Part shown: positions 1-6,719 of the stretch, in pieces
Layout: each line of letters starts with the position of its first letter
Position numbering within the stretch: position 1 is the stretch's first letter
Source of the DNA: a virus
Length of the DNA stretch: 23,047 nt
Strand: one strand, 5' to 3'
IMG/VR virus record: IMGVR_UViG_3300042453_000668
Coordinates: 1 to 23,047 of that record
Notes under the pieces: generated by a model
Seen by the model: the letters and a program-made list of their open reading frames with translations, nothing else
The model's database searches: none
What the model was told of the DNA's origin: nothing
Position numbers and translations under genes: made by a program

Positions 1-801
1 TGGCAGCAAAATGCCGGTTCAGTAACACCACCCGCTGGATTTACCAACTATTTAGGATTTACTTCGTCATCGGCGTATACAGTTGGCGCCGCTGAACAAT
101 TTAACTTATATCAACCAGTCGAAGGATTTAACGTAGCCGATCTAGCCTGGGGAACTGCCAACGCCAAAACAATCACGGTTTCTTTTTGGGTGCGTTCATC
201 ACTTACTGGAACTTTTGGCGGATCTATATACAACAGTGCGGTGAATAGAAGTTATCCATTCAGCTATACAATTAGCAGCGCAAACACGTGGGAATCTAAA
301 GCTGTTGTAATTTCTGGTGATACTAGCGGAACGTGGCTGACAACTAATGGTATCGGCCTTTATTTGAATTTTAGCTTAGGTGCTGGGTCAACAGTGAGCG
401 GGACTGCTGGATCATGGTCTGCTGGCAGATATGACAGTGCCACCGGAGCCACCTCTGTCGTCGGCACCAACGGCGCCACCTTCTACATCACCGGCGTCCA
501 ACTAGAACCCGGCAGCGTCGCCACCCCGTTTGAGCGCAGGAGCTACGGGCAGGAGCTGGAGTTGTGTCAGAGGTATTTCACTGCTGGCACTTCCATGCCT
601 GTCTTTAACAACGCACCATCCGGCGGCAATGATTATCCGACGAGTCAAACGACGTTCAGCTCAAGGATGAGGGCTGTGCCAACTCTGACAGGCGCTTTAG
701 GGACAACATATATCTATGCCGATGGTTTTGTGGCCGCACGTTACACTGTTCCCGGTAGTTGGACCGGTTCTATTGCCTATACCGCCTCCGCCGAGCTTTG
801 A
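1..801 (+). CDS. Tail fibre / receptor-binding protein, C-terminal part (5' partial)
   Basis: The frame is open from base 1 to TGA at 799-801, so the N-terminus lies outside the window. The visible 266 residues are Ser/Thr/Gly-rich and beta-like. They read as a lectin-like jelly-roll followed by a conserved phage-fibre junction ([20 protein letters not shown], then [12 protein letters not shown]) and a short C-terminal tip. This junction recurs in many phage tail proteins just after carbohydrate-binding modules, so host-surface recognition at the virion tail is the likely role. Base composition is mosaic: the junction DNA (about 436-560) is clearly GC-richer than the flanking modules, as expected for exchange of receptor-binding cassettes. 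The next gene starts three bases after the stop. Fibre class is confident; the receptor is unknown. Confidence 0.75.
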   Translation, partial: WQQNAGSVTPPAGFTNYLGFTSSSAYTVGAAEQFNLYQPVEGFNVADLAWGTANAKTITVSFWVRSSLTGTFGGSIYNSAVNRSYPFSYTISSANTWESKAVVISGDTSGTWLTTNGIGLYLNFSLGAGSTVSGTAGSWSAGRYDSATGATSVVGTNGATFYITGVQLEPGSVATPFERRSYGQELELCQRYFTAGTSMPVFNNAPSGGNDYPTSQTTFSSRMRAVPTLTGALGTTYIYADGFVAARYTVPGSWTGSIAYTASAEL

Positions 802-803
802 TC

Positions 804-1037
804 ATGACTTACCAACTCACCACCGGCGACTCCATCATCCGCCTCGCGGACAACGCCTTTATCCCACCCGACCCCGCCAACACCGACTACCAGGCGTACC
901 TGGCCTGGCTGGAAGCCGGCAACACCCCCGAGCCTGCCCCAGAGCCCGAGCCCGTCCCCGAGCTGACGCCTGCTGAAAAGCTGGCCGCTAGTGGGCTCAC
1001 GGTGGAGGAACTAAAAACACTTTTAGGCATTGCCTAA
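804..1037 (+). CDS. Small Pro/Glu-rich tail-region protein, function unknown
   Basis: This encodes 77 residues. I chose ATG 804, two bases after the fibre stop; the frame also extends upstream into the fibre gene, but those starts would give a long overlap. The N-terminal half is a compact domain ([20 protein letters not shown], then a [13 protein letters not shown] motif). A proline/glutamate-rich linker of PEP repeats follows, and then a short helix (about residues 55-77) ending LKTLLGIA. Small proteins with the DYQAYLAWL(E/A)xGN motif are common directly downstream of phage tail-fibre genes. Position suggests a fibre-assembly or tail accessory role, but this is not demonstrated. Confidence 0.7.
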   Translation: MTYQLTTGDSIIRLADNAFIPPDPANTDYQAYLAWLEAGNTPEPAPEPEPVPELTPAEKLAASGLTVEELKTLLGIA

Positions 1038-1055
1038 TCTATCCACATAAGTATC

Positions 1056-1253
1056 ATGCTTACCATCCTTGGCCTTAAGGTCTCCTATGAGACCCTGCTT
1101 TTCCTTGGCCTGTTCGTTGCCTCCGAAGTAATTGGCAACAGCAAACTGAAATCGAATAGCGTTGTCCAAATCATTCTTGCTGGTATCAACGCCCTGAAGC
1201 CTCTGCGTAAAGAGGACGACAAACTCCAACAACTCAAGGATACGTTCAAATGA
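1056..1253 (+). CDS. Small membrane protein, candidate holin
   Basis: This encodes 65 residues with one hydrophobic segment near residues 8-26 (core LLFLGLFVASEVIG) followed by a charged, probably cytoplasmic tail (about 45-65, Lys/Asp-rich). The ATGA overlap at 1250-1253 couples it to the endolysin gene directly downstream. A small single-span protein before a peptidoglycan hydrolase fits a holin or lysis accessory that lets the endolysin reach the wall. Similar short proteins with an ASEVIGNxKLKSNSVVQ-type core occur in cyanophages as hypotheticals. A second small membrane protein at 4017-4262 occupies the position of the T7 holin, so which of the two forms the lysis hole is open. Confidence 0.6.
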   Translation: MLTILGLKVSYETLLFLGLFVASEVIGNSKLKSNSVVQIILAGINALKPLRKEDDKLQQLKDTFK

Positions 1254-1816
1254 GTATCCGGCTGACTGACGTAGCCAAGTACTACAAAGGTCTGCCCAAC
1301 CAAATCAAAGCCCTCCAAGCCCTTGAGAAACTCTTGGGTAAGGAGGGCCTTTCTGATTCTCAGGAGTGGGTTCAACTGTGGAGACTTCCTCCCGCTGAAC
1401 CTCCCAAGCAGCAGTTTAGTAATACATGGGATGGCATCGAAGCTGCTGCTGCTGCAGCTGGTGCCAAGTTTCCTGAAGTTGTGGCAGCCCAATGGGCACT
1501 TGAGTCTGCGTATGGCACCGCCCTGAGCGGTAAGAACAACTTCTTTGGCATCAAAGGTCCCGGCACGATTAAGACCACCTGGGAAGACTACGGCAACGGT
1601 CCAGTGACAATAAAGGCTGCGTTTATGGACTTTGCAACTCCATTTGACTGCGTAAATCATCTGGTTACCCAGTGGTACAAAGATTACAAAGGCTACAAAG
1701 GTGTTAACCGTGCAACCAGTCGTGAAGACTGTGCGTATCTACTGAAGCGTGAAGGATACGCTACAGATCCAGTCTATCCCCAGAAACTCATCCGTTTGAT
1801 GGAGCAAAACGATTAA
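1250..1816 (+). CDS. Endolysin, GH73 glucosaminidase (FlgJ-like)
   Basis: This encodes 188 residues. Residues about 60-180 match the glucosaminidase / FlgJ C-terminal family. The catalytic-helix motif AAQWALESAYGTALSGKNNF places the expected general-acid Glu at residue 85, followed by FFGIKG and the conserved Tyr/Asp-rich second half (DFATPFDCVNHLVTQW). These enzymes cleave the peptidoglycan glycan chain. N-terminal residues 1-55 (LTDVAKYYKGLPNQIKALQALEKLL) form a helical region of unknown role, perhaps a wall-binding module. I see no signal peptide, so export would depend on a holin, consistent with the upstream membrane protein whose stop overlaps this start. A C-terminal Arg/Leu/Met tail ends at TAA 1814-1816. 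Confidence 0.85.
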   Translation: MSIRLTDVAKYYKGLPNQIKALQALEKLLGKEGLSDSQEWVQLWRLPPAEPPKQQFSNTWDGIEAAAAAAGAKFPEVVAAQWALESAYGTALSGKNNFFGIKGPGTIKTTWEDYGNGPVTIKAAFMDFATPFDCVNHLVTQWYKDYKGYKGVNRATSREDCAYLLKREGYATDPVYPQKLIRLMEQND

Positions 1817-1818
1817 TC

Positions 1819-2118
1819 ATGGCATCTATTCCTAACAAAACTGATACTCTTGGCTCCCCTATCACTGCTCGTCAACTGAGTGCTGGGGCTACTTCTACCA
1901 ACACTGCTTTGTCTGTCAACACTCGTCGCATTACCATGCGTGCAGTTGGTGCTGACATTCGCTTTTCGATTGGAACTGGCAGTCAAACTGCTACTGCTAC
2001 TTCGCACTTTATTGCCAACGGTGAACGGCTTGACTTTGCTGTGCCTACGTCGGCAAACATTGCTGTCCTTCGTAACTCCACCACCAGCGGAACTATTGAA
2101 CTGACGGAGCTGGGCTGA
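1819..2118 (+). CDS. Small beta-rich, probably structural protein
   Basis: This encodes 99 residues, starting two bases after the endolysin stop and overlapping the next fibre gene by one base (TGATG). The composition is Thr/Ser/Ala-rich with alternating beta-strand patterns (RRITMRAVGADIRFSIGTG, and GERLDFAVPTSANIAVLR). There are no cysteines, no transmembrane segment and no enzymatic motif. It resembles small conserved cyanophage proteins encoded among tail genes, whose beta-sandwich-like character suggests a virion accessory, possibly a fibre tip or decoration protein. I do not recognise a named family. The real-gene call rests on packing between neighbours and uniform codon use; the role is inference. 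Confidence 0.65.
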   Translation: MASIPNKTDTLGSPITARQLSAGATSTNTALSVNTRRITMRAVGADIRFSIGTGSQTATATSHFIANGERLDFAVPTSANIAVLRNSTTSGTIELTELG

Positions 2119-3470
2119 TGAGGCTTAGTGCAACCAGGGCAACATCGGCAAATCAATCCGGTGGTCTTGGTAACCAGCTATTTGATTTAGCTGGCGCTAG
2201 GCCATCACTGGATCTTGATTTTGCCACCAATAAAACCCTTCAAGATAACATCAGTACTAACACGGATCTTATCACCTTCACCCGCGCCAGCAGTGGGACG
2301 TATGTGGGCAGCGACGGGCTGATCAAGACCGCAACGACGAACGAAGCACGGTTCGACCACAACCCCACGACCGGCGAAAGCCTTGGGCTTTTGGTGGAGG
2401 AGCAAAGGACGAATTTGTTTCAAAGAAGCGAGGAGTTTGATGATGCTTATTGGTCTAAAACAAACCTCCAAGGAACGTTGACCGCAAACCAAGCAGTAGA
2501 TCCTGACGGTGCAACAACCGCAGATTTGTATCAAGAAGATACTGCTACCACCGGTCGCTACCTTGCCAGGTCACAATCCTTTACAAGCGGCACTACTTAC
2601 TCCTTCTCTTGTTGGGCAAAACAAGCTCCTGGAGCTACTAGGTATTTGGGCTTAATTCTTCCAGCTGCCGCCTTTGGGACTAGTACTGCAGCGTCTTTTA
2701 CCCTTTCCGGAGCCGGTAGTTTTACCATAAGTATTTCTGGCACAAATACATCAGCGCAGATCCAAGCGTTTCCAAATGGCTGGTATAGATGCACGCTTAT
2801 TTCTCAAGCAACGGTAACAACAAGTATTGCTGTTCAAATTCGACTATCTTCTAGCGCCTCAAGTGCTGCAAACAACTACACCGGTGATGGCACCAGCGGC
2901 ATCTACCTCTGGGGCGCCCAACTAGAAGCCGGAGCCTTCCCCACCAGCTACATCCCCACCACCAGTGCCACGGTCACCCGCAGTGCAGACGTGGCCAGCA
3001 TCACGGGGGCGAACTTCAGCTCCTGGTATCGGCAGGATGAGGGGACGCTTTACGGAGACGTAGCAACAGCAGCAGTAATACAAGCTGGTGCTTCTAGGCG
3101 TATTGCGTCAGTCAGCGATGGTACAAATAATCAAAGAGTTACTATTGGCTATGCAGGAGCAATTAACACGCCGGCTGCGCTTGTCACAGATGGAGGTGTT
3201 GCTCAAGCTCTTTTCACATCTCCCACTGGCGCCTATGCGCTGCCAGCAAAAGTCGCGCTCAGTTATGCAGTCAATAGCTTTGCGGCAAGTGTTAATGGAT
3301 CTTCATTTACCGAAGACACTAGTGGGACGGTTCCCGTTGTGAATCAACTAAGAATAGGCGACATTGAAGCTGGGGGTACAGGTCCGCAGTGCATCAACGG
3401 CACCATCCGCCGCCTGACCTACTGGCCGCAACGCCTGCCCAACAGCACTTTGGTGGAGATCACCCGATGA
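2118..3470 (+). CDS. Tail fibre-like / carbohydrate-binding structural protein
   Basis: This encodes 450 residues. Three parts are visible. Residues about 30-105 carry a conserved phage module with LITFTRASSGTYVGSDGLIK and a TGESLGLLVEEQRTNL motif. Residues about 105-290 look like a carbohydrate-binding jelly-roll, ending in the recurrent GIYLWGAQLEAGAFPTSYIP block. Residues about 295-450 are a concanavalin/LamG-like sandwich ending IRRLTYWPQRLPNSTLVEIT. Such proteins sit on phage tails and bind surface glycans. The DNA for the conserved blocks (about 2280-2400 and 2880-3050) is GC-richer than the intervening variable modules, a mosaic pattern also seen in the fibre at 1-801. It overlaps the next gene by four bases (ATGA). 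Confidence 0.75.
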   Translation: MRLSATRATSANQSGGLGNQLFDLAGARPSLDLDFATNKTLQDNISTNTDLITFTRASSGTYVGSDGLIKTATTNEARFDHNPTTGESLGLLVEEQRTNLFQRSEEFDDAYWSKTNLQGTLTANQAVDPDGATTADLYQEDTATTGRYLARSQSFTSGTTYSFSCWAKQAPGATRYLGLILPAAAFGTSTAASFTLSGAGSFTISISGTNTSAQIQAFPNGWYRCTLISQATVTTSIAVQIRLSSSASSAANNYTGDGTSGIYLWGAQLEAGAFPTSYIPTTSATVTRSADVASITGANFSSWYRQDEGTLYGDVATAAVIQAGASRRIASVSDGTNNQRVTIGYAGAINTPAALVTDGGVAQALFTSPTGAYALPAKVALSYAVNSFAASVNGSSFTEDTSGTVPVVNQLRIGDIEAGGTGPQCINGTIRRLTYWPQRLPNSTLVEITR

Positions 3471-3793
3471 CCACCACTGCCATACAATATGAAAGGCCAG
3501 CGAGCTACGAACTCCTGACCCATGACCAATCCACTAGAGATGGACTGATGAACAAAGACTACCAAAGCAATGACTGGCACTGCTTGGCTGCTGGCGATCC
3601 GCCTCAGTTAACGCTTTGCGATTGGGTATTTGCTGCCGATACCTACACGGAGCGTGGCACTGGCACCTGGTATCGAGGCTCTAATGCTGGGGGCTTCAGC
3701 ACTGAGCAGGGTGTTTTTGTCAGCGATCCAGGGCGCACCTATTGGAAGGTTGTAGACCCTCAGCCGCTTTTGCAATTTATCACCCAACCATGA
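3467..3793 (+). CDS. Hypothetical protein
   Basis: This encodes 108 residues from ATG 3467, which overlaps the fibre stop (ATGA). An in-frame upstream Met would overlap the fibre gene by 80 bases and is less likely. It has no membrane segment. It is rich in Trp, Tyr and Asp with beta-like stretches (LTLCDWVFAADTYTERGTGT, and a terminal RTYWKVVDPQPLLQF). It ends with an ATGA overlap onto the following small gene. I do not recognise a family. Position between the fibre gene and the packaging genes suggests a tail-fibre accessory or a late protein of unknown role. Confidence 0.6.
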   Translation: MTTTAIQYERPASYELLTHDQSTRDGLMNKDYQSNDWHCLAAGDPPQLTLCDWVFAADTYTERGTGTWYRGSNAGGFSTEQGVFVSDPGRTYWKVVDPQPLLQFITQP

Positions 3794-4017
3794 CCCATTA
3801 TTTGCGCTTCCCCGATGAAGACACGGCCATCACCGTCCTGGCTGACTACCGTACCGAAGACGATACCTGGATCATCGCCAGCCACAGCCATGCGTTGGAT
3901 GTGATTGGTGAGATCCCTGAGTGCGCTGGGTGGCACGTTAATTACGTTGGTGATGTTCCTGAGGATTGGAAGCAATACTCCGTATATCCAGAGCAACCAG
4001 TAAGGGTTTTTATGTGA
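3790..4017 (+). CDS. Small conserved tail-region protein, unknown function
   Basis: This encodes 75 residues, starting at ATG 3790 inside the previous stop (ATGA) and ending at TGA 4015-4017, where the next start codon shares one base. The C-terminal half has the pattern GWHVNYVGDVPEDWKQYSV ending PEQPVRVF. That signature (GWHVN, then P..W..Y.V.P..P.RVF) recurs in small proteins near fibre genes of many tailed phages and prophages. No enzymatic motif or membrane segment is visible. A fibre-assembly or tail-tip accessory role is guesswork from position. Confidence 0.65.
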   Translation: MTHYLRFPDEDTAITVLADYRTEDDTWIIASHSHALDVIGEIPECAGWHVNYVGDVPEDWKQYSVYPEQPVRVFM

Positions 4018-4262
4018 TGATTGAAGCAATTATTACAGGAGTTTTTTCTCTCATTATTGGCGTTGGAGGAGGAGTTGCTGCTCTCAATAGCAAATCCTCT
4101 TCCCGTATGGATGTGATTGACAAACGTATCGACGGTCTTGAACTTCGCATTGCAGAGAAATACGTCCCTCGACAAGAACTGACTGTGGCTCTTCAAAAGA
4201 TGGAAGACCACATGATCAGGATTGAAAACAAACTAGATCAAATCGCTCTGCGTCATGGCTAA
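4017..4262 (+). CDS. Membrane-anchored coiled-coil protein, T7 gene 17.5-position holin candidate
   Basis: This encodes 81 residues. One N-terminal hydrophobic segment (about residues 3-23, IEAIITGVFSLIIGVGGGVA) is followed by a charged heptad-like helix (about 28-78, with RMDVIDKRIDGLELRIAEKY and a distal RIENKLDQIAL). This matches small cyanophage proteins with an N-terminal anchor and coiled coil. It lies just before the small terminase gene, exactly where T7 encodes its holin (gene 17.5), so a lysis or membrane role fits. It could also be a Rz/spanin-like or scaffolding component. The start ATG 4017 shares a base with the previous stop, and it overlaps terS by eight bases. Confidence 0.6.
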   Translation: MIEAIITGVFSLIIGVGGGVAALNSKSSSRMDVIDKRIDGLELRIAEKYVPRQELTVALQKMEDHMIRIENKLDQIALRHG

Positions 4263-4509
4263 TAAAAAGAAAGCCTCGGAGGACATGTTTAACGAGCTTC
4301 ATAACCTCGTAACAACTGAGTTTCTCCAACGCATTAAATCGGGTGAAGCCAGCACACAAGACCTTAAGGCTGCGTGTGACTGGCTTGCCAAGAATGACAT
4401 TAGTGGGGTTGCTTATGACGGTAACCCCTTGGATAAGTTGGCGTCTGTGATGCCCAAAGTAGACCCCGAAATGGTTCAACGGAGGCTGTATGGCTCAAAG
4501 CACGTCTGA
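4255..4509 (+). CDS. terS: Terminase small subunit (T7 gp18-like DNA maturase A)
   Basis: This encodes 84 mostly helical residues (FNELHNLVTTEFLQRIKSGE, then DLKAACDWLAKNDISGV). It resembles small terminase subunits of cyanopodoviruses, with the C-terminal VDPEMVQRRLYG block. The small subunit recognises concatemer DNA and regulates the large subunit's ATPase and nuclease. Length matches T7 gp18 (about 90 residues). Its position after the gp17.5-like membrane gene and upstream of terL reproduces T7 order, although five genes separate it from terL here. It overlaps the previous gene by 8 bases and the next by 20. The assignment rests on pattern and synteny, not on catalytic residues. Confidence 0.7.
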   Translation: MANKKKASEDMFNELHNLVTTEFLQRIKSGEASTQDLKAACDWLAKNDISGVAYDGNPLDKLASVMPKVDPEMVQRRLYGSKHV

Positions 4510-4744
4510 GTACTACAAACAGAATCCCAAGGCACGCAAGCGCCGACAAAAGCAGCAGTCAAAGTACAACAAAACCAACAATGGTTTAAAGATTCGTACT
4601 GCTGCAAACAAACTGAATAGAAATCTTGGCACATATGGTAACGGTGATGGGATGGACGCATCTCATACTGGACCATCTACTGGAAAACTAGAGAAACCTT
4701 CTGCTAACCGACGTAGACCCCGTACTAATCAAAAGTACGCATGA
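4490..4744 (+). CDS. Small basic protein of the packaging region, unknown function
   Basis: This encodes 84 residues and is strongly basic, with clusters KARKRRQKQQSKYNKT and a terminal NRRRPRTNQKY. The middle contains RNLGTYGNGDGMDASH followed by TGKLEKPSANRRR, a GNGDGxDxSH ... LExxxxNRxR pattern I associate with small conserved cyanophage and other phage proteins near nuclease or terminase genes. No fold or enzymatic role is assured. The charge suggests nucleic-acid binding. It overlaps terS by 20 bases and the downstream HNH gene by four (ATGA), so the three are probably translated together and may act together in DNA cutting or packaging. Confidence 0.65.
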   Translation: MAQSTSEYYKQNPKARKRRQKQQSKYNKTNNGLKIRTAANKLNRNLGTYGNGDGMDASHTGPSTGKLEKPSANRRRPRTNQKYA

Positions 4745-5067
4745 CCCCGTTACTACCCACGCCTGATCACTACCTCCAAAACCTAATAACCATGACCAGT
4801 CCAGAAGCAAAACGGCTCTGGAGAAGAGCCATTAAGGAACACTTCAACTGTCAATGCGTTTATTGTGGAGAAACTTATGAATTACATGAACTTACACTTG
4901 ACCACGTACGTCCTCGCTGCCTTGGTGGGGAAGACCTTACATCAAACCTTGTACCCAGCTGTTGGAAGTGTAATCAGGCAAAAGGTAGTAGTAACTGGCT
5001 CCAGTTTATGAGGAGCACTTTTGGTATAACGCCAAGAGAGAATCTAATCCTTTCACACATTAGTTAA
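4741..5067 (+). CDS. HNH endonuclease
   Basis: This encodes 108 residues with a complete HNH/zinc core: C39-V-Y-C42, the catalytic-type D54-H55 in LTLDHVRPRCLGGEDLTSN, N69-L-V, C74-W-K-C77, then N78 and K81 (CNQAKGS). The two CxxC pairs would hold the structural zinc, and H55 would activate water on a metal-bound phosphate. The start ATG overlaps the preceding stop (ATGA). HNH proteins beside terminase genes often assist packaging-site cleavage, but free-standing homing enzymes look the same. Residues 1-35 are helical and lack a recognisable DNA-binding domain. Nuclease family is certain; biological role is not. Confidence 0.9.
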   Translation: MTPLLPTPDHYLQNLITMTSPEAKRLWRRAIKEHFNCQCVYCGETYELHELTLDHVRPRCLGGEDLTSNLVPSCWKCNQAKGSSNWLQFMRSTFGITPRENLILSHIS

Positions 5068-5069
5068 TT

Positions 5070-5696
5070 ATGCCAGCTTTAAACGAAGCTCAACGCAAAC
5101 GGCAGCGTATGCTGCAACAACAACGTGAAGAAGCTTATGCGGCTTCTATGCGTCCTAAACCGGGTCAAAAGGGACAGCAAACTGGTGCTCAAGGGTCTGC
5201 CTCTAAAGGGGAAACCATTGGTGGTGCACCTCAACGTGTTCGTGTTAAGAACCCTGCCAAAAGCAAGCAACTCACTGCTGACGAAGCACGCACTCCTCGT
5301 GTAGAGAAAGGTATGCGTGACCCTGAGTTTCGCCGTCCAGCTCCTGCTGAAGTGAAGCCTGCTAAACCAGTTATGCGTGCAGCTCAACAGCCTACCACGG
5401 CCACTAAGGCTCCTGCTGCTAAGCCTGCTGAAAAGTCTAAGGCACCTGCTTCAACTGCATCCACTTATCGTGATCCTTTCGATACCAAAGGGCTGTCTGT
5501 AGGTCGGTATCGTACGCTGGAAGAGCACCGCGCTGCTGTTCAAGCTAACAAAGCTATGAAGATTGGCAGCAAGTTTGATAAGACTATGGATGTTTACACT
5601 CCGTCTACCAAGATGGAAGGTAAAGAAATGGACACCTCTAAGGTTACTGCTAAAACCGAAGAGTATAATAAAAAGAAGCGCAAGAACCTTAAATAA
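5070..5696 (+). CDS. Low-complexity Lys/Ala/Pro-rich protein, possible virion or DNA-binding protein
   Basis: This encodes 208 residues and starts two bases after the HNH stop. The N-terminus (about 1-25) is a charged Gln/Arg helix (NEAQRKRQRMLQQQREEAY). Residues 26-130 are disordered and rich in Lys, Pro, Ala and Gln (PAPAEVKPAKPVM, ATKAPAAKPAEKSKAP). The C-terminus (about 135-208) is more ordered (DPFDTKGLSVGRYRTLEEHR) and ends with the basic tail EEYNKKKRKNLK. There are no cysteines and no membrane segment. A similar lysine/proline bias recurs in the next gene, so the two may be functionally paired. Function is unknown. Transcription probably stops just downstream at a strong terminator. 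Confidence 0.6.
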   Translation: MPALNEAQRKRQRMLQQQREEAYAASMRPKPGQKGQQTGAQGSASKGETIGGAPQRVRVKNPAKSKQLTADEARTPRVEKGMRDPEFRRPAPAEVKPAKPVMRAAQQPTTATKAPAAKPAEKSKAPASTASTYRDPFDTKGLSVGRYRTLEEHRAAVQANKAMKIGSKFDKTMDVYTPSTKMEGKEMDTSKVTAKTEEYNKKKRKNLK

Positions 5697-5720
5697 GCAT
5701 CTTCCTTATTAAACGATAGT

Positions 5721-5747
5721 GCCGCTCCAAACCGGGGCGGCTTTTTT
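5721..5747 (+). terminator. Strong rho-independent terminator
   Basis: An 8-bp stem (GCCGCTCC with GGGGCGGC, one G-U pair), a five-base loop (AAACC) and six consecutive T residues lie 24 bases after the 5070-5696 stop. The GC-rich stem plus U-tract is a textbook intrinsic terminator. The following gene's ATG is only two bases past the U-tract, so transcripts ending here exclude it and read-through would place its start beside the hairpin. Confidence 0.85.
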
Positions 5748-5748
5748 C

Positions 5749-6648
5749 ATGCCAGAATTTATTCCTGTTAAAACACGATCTGACGCAATTAAAGCCGCTC
5801 AAACATACTTAGAAGATAAACCTTCTTTGTCTGGTGGTAACCTTTATGAGTTACCTAATGGGGATAAACTACGGGTACGTAAAAAAGAAGGTGGGCGGCT
5901 TTCTGCGGAAAACTACAGTACTAAAGAAACTGCGGACACTAAACGCAGTAAAGAAGAACGCAAGTTTAAAACAGAAGCAGAACGTGAAAATGTTTCTCAA
6001 TTAAAAAAAGAAGCAAAACAACAATCTGCATCTACCGAACATCAATTTGTAGCTGGTTCTAAACCTACTATTGTTGAGCATGACGTTCGACTGGCTTCCG
6101 GTGGTACAAATGAATATGTGTCTTTATCTGATCCAGATTATAAAGTATTTAAAGATACAGTTGAATCAAAGGTTTACGCTGCTTATGGCGACAAGTACGT
6201 CATAGATATTGATGATGTAACCGGTTATCCACGTGCTATTCCCAAAGAATATCACAACAAATACCAACCTACAAGTCAGCAACCTGGATTAGATTTTGAA
6301 CCCGGTGTAGATATTGATAAAGCACTTCAAAAACTGCCTAACTCTGGAGTTTTATCAAAATCAACAGCAAGTATTCGATACACACCGAATGTAACTGCAC
6401 CTCCCGCACCTAAGCCTAAACCAATGGCTAAACCCGCAGCTGCTGCTAAACCAGTAGCTAAACCAACGCCAGTTGCTAAGCCAGTTGCTAAACCTAAACC
6501 TGTTGCGAAGCCTAAAGCCCTAACCAATAAAGCCGGTAACATTAGATTTAGCCGTTCTTTGATTCCTACTGAAGTACCTTCACAAGAACGATTCGGCCCT
6601 GGTGGCATGATAGGTACTGTTGATCAACCACACGAGCGTCAATTCTAA
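5749..6648 (+). CDS. Hypothetical protein with PVAKP-repeat C-terminus
   Basis: This encodes 299 residues from ATG 5749; an in-frame GTG at 5719 is less likely because it lies at the terminator stem. Residues 1-75 are a small alpha/beta-like region (IKAAQTYLEDKPSLSGGNLY, RVRKKEGGRLSAENYSTKET), then a charged linker. Residues about 105-180 form another possible domain (KVYAAYGDKYVIDIDDVTGY). Residues about 225-275 are a proline/lysine/alanine repeat made of PVAKP, KPKP and KPTPVAKP units. The end (GNIRFSRSLIPTEVPSQERF) may be a conserved tail. It lies between a terminator and terL and shares the Lys/Pro/Ala bias of the previous gene. Low AT-rich codon bias relative to the fibres is evident. 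Function unknown. Confidence 0.6.
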   Translation: MPEFIPVKTRSDAIKAAQTYLEDKPSLSGGNLYELPNGDKLRVRKKEGGRLSAENYSTKETADTKRSKEERKFKTEAERENVSQLKKEAKQQSASTEHQFVAGSKPTIVEHDVRLASGGTNEYVSLSDPDYKVFKDTVESKVYAAYGDKYVIDIDDVTGYPRAIPKEYHNKYQPTSQQPGLDFEPGVDIDKALQKLPNSGVLSKSTASIRYTPNVTAPPAPKPKPMAKPAAAAKPVAKPTPVAKPVAKPKPVAKPKALTNKAGNIRFSRSLIPTEVPSQERFGPGGMIGTVDQPHERQF

Positions 6649-6719
6649 TACCAGCGTTAGAGGCACCTACAAGCCCCTACAACACCCCTTAAACCACCTT
6701 TAGGTACAATCTACCATCT

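Noticed and set aside
1085-1660. 191-codon minus-strand frame
   Set aside because: It lies antisense to the holin candidate and endolysin, which have clear family evidence; no protein pattern on the minus strand.
6682-6719. Sigma-70 promoter before terL (TACAAT at 6705-6710)
   Set aside because: No acceptable -35 hexamer at the right spacing; the -10-like box alone is weak evidence.
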